DNA from: Channa striata | Taxonomy: Eukaryota > Chordata > Actinopteri > Anabantiformes > Channidae | Direction: 5' to 3' | DNA: 64,000 bases | NCBI GenBank assembly: GCA_033026295.1 | Contig: CM065169.1 | Span: forward strand, 7,661,462 to 7,725,461 | Shown: in pieces, positions 49,424-61,100 of the stretch | Numbering within the stretch: position 1 is the stretch's first letter | Layout: every line of letters begins with the position of its first letter | Program-made: the position numbers and the translations under genes | Notes under the pieces: model-generated | Databases searched by the model: none | What the model was told of the DNA's origin: nothing | Seen by the model: only the letters and a program-made list of their open reading frames with translations

Positions 49424-49588
49424 ACCTGTCCTGCCTTTACCTAAATCCATCCGCCAAGTACAATTGCATCCATGTTGCCCGTTACTCCCAGGGTGCCGGT
49501 GGAAATTGGACTACTGTTGGTCGAAGCCAATATCTCAGTACTTTTTGATTCCATTACATTTCTAATTAAAAGGAAGGTTGTGTTACAA
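49424..49588. repeat. Duplicated unit, downstream copy (inside the insertion boundary)
   Basis: It repeats the unit at 49210-49330 with insertions of about 19, 30 and 6 bases. It lies between the left target duplication and the first recognisable LINE sequence. Confidence 0.8.
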
Positions 49589-51133
49589 TGGAAAGGCAGC
49601 AAAGCACACATTGGAGGAGGATACAAACTTTCTATCATGGTGTGGATAGGAAGAGAAACATTTCAATGTTCAATAAACCAGACTTTTAGAAATCTATTGT
49701 CTAGTCATTTAAAGAGAAGGAGAGATTCTGGAGTGAGTTTGATGAGGTTGTACCCTAGAGGAGAGAGAGTAGTTGTTGGAGCAACCCGACTTCAATGGGC
49801 TGTTGGTGAGGGGAACAGAGGTGATGAGGAGGTAATGGGCAGGTTTGGTGTAAAGGACATTCAGAAGGACAGATGGTAGTGGACTTGATGAGGATGGAAA
49901 TGGCTTTTACACTTTTCCAGAAGAGAGAGGAACATTGGAGGTAGGAGTACTGGTGGACTACTTGGTCATTTGAGAGAGGTTAGTGACTGTAAAGTGGTGG
50001 TAGGAGAGAGTGTAGCTAGCACCGCATGGTGGTGTGTAAGATGACTCTTTTACTAAAGAATGAAGAAACTTGTGAGGAATTCAGGCAGAAGTTGAGACAG
50101 GCTTTGGGTGGTCAGGAAGAGTTTGATTGGGAAACTACAGCAAAATAAAACAGGTAGGAAGGTCATGGTAAGAGGAAAGATGATAAAGACACTTGGTGGT
50201 GGAATGAGGAAGGAAAGCATCCGATGTGGTAGAAAGGACTGAGGAAAGTAGACAGGAGTACAAGGAAGTGCCATCAAAGGCCAAACAGAAAGCTTTGTCT
50301 TATTAATTAGACAGAGATAGAGATGGGAAAGATGTGCAACAGATAAGGGTGATTAAAGACAGAGATGGAAAGGTGCTAACAGAGTGTGCAGAGAAGATGG
50401 AAGGAGTATTTTGAGCAGCTGATGAATGAGGAAAATGACAGAGAAAGAAGGGAGGAAGATGTGGATGTTGTGGAGCATTTAAATGAGTTGAGGAAGGCTC
50501 TGAAAAGGATGAAGAGCGGAAAGGCTGTTGGCCCTGACATACCTTTGTAAGTGTCTCAGCAGTGAAGTTTCTGACAGGTCTGTTTAACAGGATTTTAGTC
50601 CTGAGGAATGGAGGAGAAGCGTTCTGGTGCCGATCTTTAAGAACAAGGGTGACACGCAGAACTTACAGAGGGATAAAGCTGATGAGCCACACAATAAAGC
50701 TGTGGAAAGACAAAGCCAGGCTTAGGAAGGAGGTGGAGATTGTGAGCAGCAGTATGGTTTCATGCCCCCCCCACCACTGATGCCATTTTCGCTTTGAGGT
50801 TGTTGATGGAAAAGTACAGAAATGGTCAGAAGGAGCTCATTGTGTCTTTGTGGATTTAGAGAAGGCGTGTGGTACTGTATTGTCGGGATACGTCATAGGA
50901 CATGTATGAGAGAAGCATGACGGTGGTGAGATGTGCCGTGAGGTCAGACAGAGGAGTTGTGTGGGACTACACCAAGGACTCCCTTCTTGTTTGCTATTGA
51001 TGGACAGGTTGACTTTACAATTTTTGCAGATGACATTGTGATTTGCAAAAGCTGGAGAGGTGGAGGTTTGCTCTGGAAAGAAGAGGTATGAAAGTCAGTC
51101 GTCAGAATACATTTGTAAACGAAAGGTAGAAGT

Positions 51134-51583
51134 GTGAGGTTACAGGGGGCTGAGGTGAAGAAGGTGCATTTAAGTACTTGGGGTCAACTTCAGTGTGATG
51201 GAGAGTGTGGAAAAGAGGTGAAGAGGCGAGTGCAGGCAGGTTGGAATGGGTGGAGGAAAGTGTCAGGAGTGTTGTGTGACAGAAGAGTGTCAGCAAGACT
51301 CAAAGGAAAGGTGTACAGGACAGTGGTGAGACCAGCTCTGCTCTATGGGTTAGAGACAGTAGCAGTGAGAAAGAGACAAGAGGCAGAGATGGAAGCAGCA
51401 GAGATGAAGATGTTGAGGTTTTCCTTAGGAGTGACAAGGTTGGACAGAATAAGGAACGAGCTCATCAGAGGGACAGCACACGTTGCCTGTGTTAGCAACA
51501 AAGTCAGAGAGGCCAGATTGAGATGGTTTGAACATGTGCAGAGGAGGGATAGTGATTATATTGGTTGTTGGAGATGGAGCTAA
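51134..51583 (+). pseudogene. RTE-like ORF2 C-terminal open segment
   Basis: The longest surviving open stretch of the LINE (149 codons, 450 bases with the stop). It shows GECGKEVKRRVQAGWNGWRK and LKMLRFSLGV-like sequence (here MKMLRFSLGVTRLDRIRNE). It starts after the FADD motif and ends by frameshift before the conserved 3' end. It is not an independent gene. Confidence 0.8.
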
Positions 51584-51733
51584 AGAGGGCGAGAGGACTA
51601 TATGGATGTTCTAACAGAGGACATGAGGTTAGCTGGTGTCAGAGAGGAAGATGCTCAGGATAGAGTAAAGTGGAAAAGGATGATTCCCTGTGGCGACCCC
51701 TAATGGGAAAAGCCGAAAGAGTAGTAGTAGTAG

Positions 51734-51748
51734 TAGCACTATTCAGAT
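51734..51748. repeat. Target-site duplication, right
   Basis: TAGCACTATTCAGAT; see the left copy at 49404-49418. Confidence 0.85.
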
Positions 51749-51843
51749 TGATCTGATGTGAAGTAATTTTACTCTTTGGCTTCCTGAACTTGAACTCGGT
51801 GTTACCTACCTCTTTTACTCACTCGAAATGAACAGTTTAAAAT

Positions 51844-54693
51844 AAAACTGAAAAAGCATCCGATGTTTAACCATCATTTGTCTATTAATTAGATAGACAG
51901 ACAGAAAAGGCTAACATTTAAATCTGTGACTTTTAATCTGAAAGTGTGTCTCAGCAGAGCCTTGATTTAAGTAGAAAGGGGCCCTAAGAAACAAAGGTTG
52001 GCAAATACTGCCCCCCCAGACCCTTTATCCTGTCATATTATACACATACATACATAGACCTGTGTCCACTTATGACTCATTCTTTATAATTTTGTTAATT
52101 GAGAAAATGCATTTGAAACGCTGAAGCGTGAATTTAGACCCTACCTCAAAGAATGAAGTTGATAATTAAGAATGTTTTATTGAAATAAGTGAAATAATAA
52201 TAAAAGCCACTGTAAGTCAAACTACATATTCCAATTTAGACTAAAGATAAGTCAGACAAATCTAAACTTGAGTCTGTTCTCCTTAAGGACATGTCAGAAA
52301 CTGGAGATTAGACAAACAGTCTCATGACTGAATGGATGAGCGTTTAATGCTGAGATCAAGTGGACAAATTTGTATGATAGTAAAATAAGCTACTGTGAAT
52401 ATATAGCGTCATAGCCAGCAACTATCTCGTGGAAAATACTGGCTGCTTTGATTCCAGATTATTTACTGCCAATCCACCCTGTTTATGGAAACTTTGCTAT
52501 TTTTAATTAGTTACTATATGTGACTTCTTTATGATAAAAAAAACACTTTGAATTGAACAATAACTCCCCTAAGTCAAGATGCATCAACAGAAAATCCAAA
52601 CTAAACAAAGCGGTCCAATCAGTCAGAGTTTGCTGTGTTGAAATTAGAACGTGGTGATCTCCAGGGCTCAAATATAGTTAAGATATCAGTGTCTCCTTCA
52701 CAATTTCAAACCCTTCACTATGAGATGTGAATCAAGAGCAGCCCACTGAGAGCTGCTTTTCTTCCTTACTGAAAGGTCTTGCAATTCTTCGTCCTTGGGC
52801 TACGCTAAATGAAAAACACTTGTTTAGCATGAGTGCTCCATGAGGGCCGGTTGTAACAAACAACAAATTTCCATACACCTCCTCCATACAAAATAGAATT
52901 ACTACCATAGTCGCTCATTCAATGCCAAGCAGTGAATACAAAGGGAGAATATACTGCATTAATTACCAGCCTCAGTGATGGTAACGTTAAATATAGTTAA
53001 TAAAATGCCATTTGCACTCAGACTTTATGGGGATTAATTCTTATTAGGGTAGAATATTTCAGTGTTACATCATTAATTTAATTTTCCCTTTCTTTCTATT
53101 GCTGGAAGGTAACAGTGTGAATAGACCTTGGAAGACTGAAGTATTTTTGTGCCATTTAACCCTGGACCTTCTCATGCAGTTTGAATAAAGACAGTTAAAA
53201 AAACTCTGCAACTGTGATGTGAGCTGCGTGGAAGGAAGAGTTATGACTGCGGCAAACTGAACCGAGCATCAGCCGCCAAATCAACACAAGGTATTGCATT
53301 TCTAAATGATAAGTGGACAGAATGAGAGAAGACATAGAGAGCACTGTTTCATTTCACATTTAATGTTTTTATAATACTTCTGCATTTACATTTCCTGCAC
53401 TGCGGGTCGGTGGTTAAAGGATAATTTAGGCAATTTTCTAAAATGATTGTATTTTCAACAAGTTTCATGCAGATACTGAAAGCAAGAGTAAATGCCTGGG
53501 TGAGAACATTTTGAAAGATATCCCCCCTAAATAATAAAGCAACAAAATTCAACCACATGTGCAGTTGAGTGGTTATTAACGCCTTCTATGCACTTGAGGA
53601 GACATTTCTCATTTCTCAACCTAGTGTAAATTACGTAGAAACTCGGGTCACCCAATGGAGCGTTGTCTGGCTGATGCGTTTTTAATTGTTATTAGTCATC
53701 TGCAGAGGGTGTTTTTTGTGTCTGTATATGGATTGTAAAAAATATACATAATTTTGTAAATTATGTAAGTTATGAACGCAATATTTGCTCAGATTTGTTC
53801 TCCATCAACTCCTGAGGGTAAAAGCAAAATGTCGTAGTTTCCAAATGTTCCACTGTGTTTGTCGGCTGCTGTTAGTAACTTTGTCTCTCACACATTTGTT
53901 TGCTGTTGTTTTTCTGAAACCATTTGCTTGCTCGACTGGAACAGATACTGATAAAAGCAGGAGAGAAAGCTTAAACACTTGTAGGTCTAAGGGGAAATGC
54001 AGTGCTGGATGATGATCATGTACTTTTGTTAACTACATGCATGGTTACTTCTCTGTTGAAATAAAAATAATCAGTTGAGCCGATTTCATTTAAAACGTCA
54101 TGACATCAATGAACCAACAAGCTCATTGGTGCCATACAGAACTTAATCAACAGGACATGGATGTGGTTATATAAATAGATATTAATTCGTTTGACTTTGT
54201 AGCCGTCCATAGTAGCTTAAACATTCTTACAAGAGTTGTAAGAACAGATGAAATGATTCAAGGGTTTTAGTACCTCAGTAAAACCAGCTCATACTTTCAA
54301 TACAATCACATTTCTTGTAAGACATAAGCTCTTGGATTTAGACCCAAGTAAAATGAAAAAAAAAAATGAAATAAAAAAATAAGCGACACTTTCATTTGCT
54401 TGTGATGTTGGGTCATCCAACCATTGTTTAAACTCATCTTAATGTGAGTTGCCTTCCAAAGATTATTCTTGTTGTTTCTGAACATAGACAATACAGCGGT
54501 ATTCTTCTAAAACCAGAGTTATAATTCAAGAATGGCTGCATGGTAGCACTTCCTTACATGAAAAGATAAAGTTATGACCCTACAACTTCATGATAAAGCA
54601 ACTTCAAGCTGCAGGATTTTTTAAAATAAATGTACGTCCTTGGGAACAAAGAACAGCATGTATATCCAGCTCCTCCACACCCAGGCTCTTCCT
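51844..54693. other. Noncoding, downstream of the carboxylesterase gene
   Basis: No gene is recognised. The minus-strand 3' UTR of the carboxylesterase must begin at 54693 and extend leftwards for an unknown distance. An A-rich run lies near 54355-54382. Confidence 0.45.
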
Positions 54694-55149
54694 TTACAAG
54701 TAGATGTCCAGCTGGTCCCAGAAGTCACATATATGGTTCCTGGTTCCCACTTGTGCATGTGAACCCACAGTCAGGTTCATGACCAGCCAGCCACTAGTAT
54801 CAGAATAGCTCGGCCAAACGGGCAGGCGCTGATCTTGGCAGAAAGTCGTCTGCTGGACTTGCGAGGAAGGGTCCCCAGTGTGGGCAAATGAGCCCCAATA
54901 GCACAGAATCTGACTGGACAACAGCTTCTCTGGTGGCAACAGGGTGAAGTTGGCCACTGGGGCCGAGTCAAAGAGGAAGGGCAGCTCGGCACCATGGCAG
55001 ACGTGGTGGTAGCAGAAAGTCAGCCCAGACCAGACACGGGTGTCTGAGACCACGTGGTCGAATACATACATCCACACCTTGCTGCCCAGTGCTGTGCCAG
55101 CACGAGCAGACCTCCTGGATGGACACAGGAAGACATAGTCCGTGATGAT
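54694..55149 (-). CDS. Carboxylesterase terminal exon with catalytic histidine and stop
   Basis: This exon starts after a pyrimidine-rich tract ending in TCAG. In phase 0 it encodes IITDYVFLCPSRR, VWMYVFDHVV, then CHGAELPFLF with the catalytic His at 54994-54996. CYWGSFAHTGDP follows, and it ends at DQLDIYL plus TAA at 54694-54696. It is open for 152 codons in its own frame. When entered in the frame handed over by the shifted upstream exon, it hits TGA at 55020-55022. No AATAAA or ATTAAA is seen on the minus strand in the first roughly 390 bases after the stop, so the 3' UTR end is undetermined. Confidence 0.94.
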   Translation of the reverse strand: MITDYVFLCPSRRSARAGTALGSKVWMYVFDHVVSDTRVWSGLTFCYHHVCHGAELPFLFDSAPVANFTLLPPEKLLSSQILCYWGSFAHTGDPSSQVQQTTFCQDQRLPVWPSYSDTSGWLVMNLTVGSHAQVGTRNHICDFWDQLDIYL

Positions 55150-58100
55150 CTGAGAAGAAGAAAAAGAAAATCAAACAAACTGTTATGTTTATGTTATGAA
55201 TACGTTTACTAGAAATCATATTTTTCCCGTGAATGGCAGCGACACAGCCGTCGTCTATGGGCTAGTTCTGGTTAAAGCCACTGCGGTTTCCAGCTATTGG
55301 AAGGACAGATGTCAATATGGGAACTATATTAACTTAAGTTTTTATCTACCTCCATCCTTGCATCAACATTTTACAGTTCCATCAGCCTCAGTCATACAAT
55401 GTGCATACAATGGATTAAACTAACGAATACTAAGGTGAGTGTAGTAAACACTATGTTAACTTTGCCGGCACGCTGCTGATGTTCGCCGATAACCCTCAGA
55501 CAGGAAACTCATTTGGGCTTCATATGCCCATGTTGTTTTGTTACCTGTGTGCTGCGTAGACGGATGTGACTCACAGCACACAAACAGTAATCATGGTTTC
55601 ATATAAGATGTTCTTTTCCTTCTACAGACAGCTCTTCTTCATAACATCACATGAACACACGCAAATGTTTCCACTAATAACCATACGGCTTTGCTTTTTC
55701 TCCTAAGTATCTTTTGTGTTAATCTTATATTGCATTTTACATACAATTTCTTTTGTTTATATATTCTTATTTTTTTTCTTTTGTTTCAAAGTGCATATAC
55801 ATTTGCATGCTCATGTTATGAATGAAACCTGGATACTCCACCACGAACAAGCCGCTGTGCTAGATAAAGAGCGGTTCAGTGTTGCTGAAGGTTTATGCTT
55901 TCACAGTGTCTATTCTACTTCCAGCAGTGTTTTTGTAGAAATAAAAAGTCATAAATCTAATTAGTGTAACATCTACACAGAATTGGCTTGGGGGCAGAGC
56001 AGCAAAAAAAACCAAACCAAAACAAAAACATAGTTCCCTCTTAGCTAAAAGGAGGCAAAAGAATATGAAGGCAGGCTCTCTTATTTTGCTTGTTACCTGG
56101 AAACCGGCATGTCTTTTTCAGCAGCGCACAACCTGCACCCACACAGTCGCACATCTGACACCAGAAAACAAACAGGCTGACTGTAGGAAGCTGAGAGACA
56201 TACACACAAACACACACACACACACACACACACTTCTTTCTTATCTTTATACACACACACAGACCTTGTCTGTTTCAGAGTGTAGTAATCCCTAAAAGGA
56301 ACATACTGTACCTGAACACTTGGAGTCATGGCTCATGCACACACACATGTAGATGCACATACAGCTAAAGATTAGGTTATGTAATATCTACCGTATATTT
56401 AAGTATAGTGCTCATGAAATGCTTTCTCCTCTGAGTTTATCCCTCCACTATATTTTTCTCCTTCATGCTCCATCTTTATTTCTCATTATTTACTGCTGTA
56501 AAATCAAGAATTGTAGACAAATCAAGAGCGTCTGACTCAGTCATACAGTTGAGGTCAGTTCATCATGGACGTTGATGTCATAGTAATGGTGGGTTTTTAG
56601 TTATAATTGATTCAGGTTTTTTGAAATCCACACGGGTTCAGAATCTCGCATTCTTAATATTAACGTTAGTTTGGAATGGATTAAACTTTTATGCACGGCT
56701 CACACGTTGTCAACAGACTTGAGGTTTTTAAACATTCTTTGACCAATTTTGGTATTTCTGATTGAAGAAACCTTTGTACCAGCTGAATATAGATTATTAT
56801 TATGCTTCATGTGAGTTAAATAAGAGAAGGTAGCAGGATTTCTGGATCTTGTTTATATATTTAGTTGTTTCTTTACGTAGTAGTTTCAATTTGCATTTGT
56901 GGATCCTGTGACAAACTGTGAGGCGGTCCTCAGCCTACGTAGTAATTTCCACTCTGTTTTCAATGCAGTAAGATTCAATATCCCTTTTTAGCCTTGTCTC
57001 CTGTTTCCCCAATTTCCCTTTTTCAAACAGTATAAAATGAAATTTCCATTTTTTGCAGTTTTTTATTGGGGACATTATTCCCAAAGTTTTGAACATGTAT
57101 TTTCACAGTGATTAAACTTCACCCCATCCTTTGTTCTAACATACTCAGCTTCTCTGTGATGGTATTTAAAACCAAGTTATTCAAATTACACAACTTTATT
57201 TTTTTTCCCCCTCTCTTAATTATTACATTTACATTTTACATATTGTTCCAACCTCTCTGGATATTACGTTTGTAGACCATTGTCCAATTCATTTACTTAG
57301 TTAGAAGAAGAAGTTGGTTTGCAACAGTTTTAACTGTACATTATTCGATGATGTTAGACACACTAGTCATAAAAACACGGATGGGTGCAGCTTTAAACAA
57401 TGTTAAGTCATTGTAAAAAAAGTGCTTTAGACTCTAAACACATTAAACTAGGAGGTATTTATAATATTCACTCTGGCCTCATTAATACAAATCAAGTCAC
57501 CCAGGGTTTCTTCCTGTGCCAGCCCCTCTGTCCTGCACATCTGTAATTCCTCAGCTGATCTCCCCTGCCACTGTCGATGTTCACAGGAGACAAGTCACTC
57601 CTTAGTAGGAGCAGCCAGGTTGCATCTCAAACACACCAAGTCCCTGACTCCAGGTGGTCCACATCACCCATACAAATGATGTCTGGAAGCCAGATTCAGA
57701 GAAACTGGAATAGTAGCTCCCTCTGTAGGCAAATGATAGGATGTGTTTTGGGACACAACGGACAGCAGCATCCACATATACCCAAACCTCCAAGAGATTC
57801 CTTAATCATCCAGAAATTGATTTGTGTTTTTTTTTACTAATGAATCACAGCAGCAAAAGGGAACATTTGTTTTCACTCCCCAATCAGGCTTGTTAGACGT
57901 GGAGAGGCTGGAGAGAGCGCTGGAGACAGCTGGGCCCCAGTTACACACCGAGCTCCAGCTGAGTGGGACATTGATCCATGCATGGCCGCCCACCTCACAC
58001 AGCCACTGAATGGGTGGTTATTGATGCATGTGTGTGTGTGTTCACTTTCCTTTGAGCAAAATCACTTCATTTGCAGGTTCCAGTGTAAATGCAGCCAATG

Positions 58101-61100
58101 TTTAACCTTTTATTCCCACTAACTACATCATTATTTGCAAATCTGCATTCATTCCGAATGAGAGACATTTTCAGTCTCTCATAAATTACCGGTCTAAATG
58201 TAAGCCAGCTGGAAACTGGGTGACAGCTATCGGATAACTAATATATGAGGAGACAAAAGCCACATAAAGTGGAAGAATATTAATTATGTTAAATTTGCCT
58301 CAGTCTGATTAAAAGCAGCTTGCTTCAGGAAAATTCTCTTCTATGAACTGCACTTTGCATATTGTCTCTAAAGTTCGAGCTTCCTGTCTGAGGAAATCCA
58401 TTTAGATAATTAATCATGTTGTAAACCCTGTCTAGAGATGGATATGCCAGGTTTGCTGGCATGACTTTAATAAATTAACAAAACCAACAGTGCAGTCAAA
58501 GTTTCTACTACAACACAGATTTTAAACTGCACCACGCTCCTTTTATTTCTCCAAAATACTAAGATTCTGCAGCTGTTCTCCCCCCTGTCTGACCCCCCTG
58601 GTCCTCTGGAGAAGTGCCCTTTACAAGCAATGCAGCAGTTGTGACTTCACCAGGTCCCTCTTGCCCCGTGAACTGTGAGTGAATACTAAATATGTCCAGA
58701 AGTGTCACCTCCGGACTGTGTGCAGCTCGCTGACAGTGACACTTTGCTCCTCACATTTAAAAGCAAGAGAGAAAACTGGATGAAGATGGCTTTGTGGCGT
58801 GCTTTGAGGCTCATGCTACTATCAGCATGCTTACATAAGTATTAAAAACTAATGATGGTCTTATGAATGCCTGTACTGAGACAAAGTAAAACCAGGACAC
58901 TAGATACTGTTCCATGACAGAGATGGAAGGATAAGGACATTAGTGCTCCAAAATATGATTGTTTATTCTCAAATGCTCTTTTTAATGAGCCCCACCAGGA
59001 CATTCAGTGTCTAAATGTCATGGCTCGACACAAGAGCTGAGCTACGAACTGAGAGCTGAGGGGACACAGACAAGTGGACCCTGTGCAACGTGTATGTCAG
59101 TAAGGATCATTTAAAACGACTTGACAATCAAACGCTGAGTTTTATGGATATAGACAAAAGTACTTGTTCTGCCACATTTTTTTGTGTGCTCACGGAATAA
59201 TGTTTAACACAGATAAATCCACAAAGAGTTCAGTTTATTATAACCTCTGCTGTAGTTGATTTCAGCATATATTGAACAAATGTGGCAAGTGGTCTCGAGG
59301 AACGTAGTGCAGTCTCCATGTACCGTCATGACTTTGGTGCTTTGTGTTGTCATAAATGTAAGTTAATTCATTTCCAAGTTTATTCCAGTTTAACCTGATT
59401 TTTACCTGAATGTGTGTACGTAATATCAACAATAGCCACTTAAAAGTTGCCAAGACATTTCATCCTTCCATTCAAAACCATGAATGTAGACCTTATTAAG
59501 AAAAAAAGCCATTTGAGCCAAACCAACAGAAACCATGAAAGCAGAACCAAGTAATAGTAATAGTTAAAAAAAACCTTACAGTGGCACAAATGAAGAAGTA
59601 AAAGGATCATAAAATCATTCATCTAGGAGTTACTGGTTTAGTGAGAACCAAACTAGTGGATGGTTTGGACCAGTGAATCAATCTCAAGGACTCCAGCTCT
59701 GCTTGTTTTAAAACTAACCTGCACTACCCGCTGTGGATCATCTGGATCAGGTGTGTTCATTCAATCAGAAAATGGAATATAAAAATGCACTTTACCTTCG
59801 ACCATCAGGCCTCATTCAGCTTCTTAATGGCTGAAAACACATGATGCAGGTAATCAGCCGGTAAAGCATCAGTTTAAACTCGTCTTACCTGAGCCAGCAT
59901 GTCCCTGCGGTCAGCCTCCTGTACAGGGGCAGGTACCTGTGCAGGATCTGCAGAGAGTGCTGCTTGAAGATGGCTGTGATGTACACCGTGGATTCAAGGA
60001 CTGAGACTGGTTTATTGAAGAAGGCATAGACAAAGATCACCCCTTCTTCTGACGTTGTACCTGCAGGACAGAAAACGGAGCCTCAGTACAAACAAACGCG
60101 GAGACGTCTACGTTGCCTGTAGCCTTCCTGTGACTCATTCACACAAGCTTTATTTCAACCTGGTTTTTCCTTGTTATGACTGGAGGAAATGTTACAGCAC
60201 CAAGTAATTAGGCTCCAGCTTTCACCTTGATTTTCTAGGCTGCTTTGTTTACAACAGAGCAGAAATTACTCCGAGTTTTTTCTTTTTACAGTCGGCTCTG
60301 CCATCAGGTTTGTTATGATCCTGGGAGTTTCTGGATCAAACTGTCTTTTAATGAGAACCAAAGGGAATCTGGGAGACTGGTGACATCGGCAAGAGGTGAC
60401 TCGTGATAATTGACATTAAAGGCAATTTGTATTAAATCAGACATAACGAGAAGCCACTGGGGATGAAGGACACTTCTATTAGCTCAATTCTGGAGCATCT
60501 AATGGATGGAGCTTCTAGGTTCCTGTCATACTGTACAGAACTTAAAGATGAAATGTATTTGAAGACATACTAAAAGTGTAAATGCAGCTTACACATGCAA
60601 CTAGAACACACACTGGTAACAATCTATCTTACCTAACTTTTTCAAAAACTCTAAAACTGTTACAAAGCTCATCTTATAGTGGGAGTGTGCATTCAAAGGC
60701 TGCTTCACTGAGCACCACTGGCAGCATTGCAGAAATACTTGCGTCTAAATCTCTTTGAGCAAGATACACCCATCTAGCCAATCACACAAGCTCACTTATT
60801 TCAGATCGAGTTTTGGCGCATTATCATTTAAGTATTGAAATTTCATGATTAAAACTACCTGAAGGGAGTGTAGCAGAAGTGGGTCTGTGTACACTTTGGA
60901 GCCTATATGTTGACATGAGAAAACTTAATGAAACCCTGTGTATCAACTTCTGTGAGTTATCTTTTATTAAAGTTGTATGTTGGACAGTCATGTTTATGGA
61001 AAGTCTTTGTAAACTTTGACCATCACTGTCTGTAAAGTACAATATGTTCTTTAAAAATCTATTTGAGTATAAAAGTAGGAGTATAAATACTCATTAATAA

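Larger units (their letters stand above)
49419..51733 (+). mobile_element. RTE-like non-LTR retrotransposon, decayed and 5'-truncated
   Basis: A 2.3-kb LINE insertion flanked by 15-bp direct repeats. It keeps the end of an apurinic-type endonuclease domain (GDEEVMGRFGVKD near 49.82 kb). Reverse-transcriptase pieces are SGKAVGPD near 50.52 kb, TYRGIKLMSHTIKLWK near 50.67 kb and the catalytic FADDIVIC at 51023-51046. The C-terminal segment contains RTVVRPALLYGLETV and ARLRWFEHVQRRDSDYIG. The 3' end TGTGGCGACCCCTAATGGGA AAAGCCGAAAG plus (TAG)n is typical of short-tailed RTE-like elements. Many frameshifts and stops make it inactive. The clade name is from memory. Confidence 0.85.

Noticed and set aside
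51134..51583. Independent protein-coding gene
   Set aside because: It is the C-terminal part of the LINE reverse-transcriptase frame, bounded by frameshifts inside the 49419-51733 insertion.
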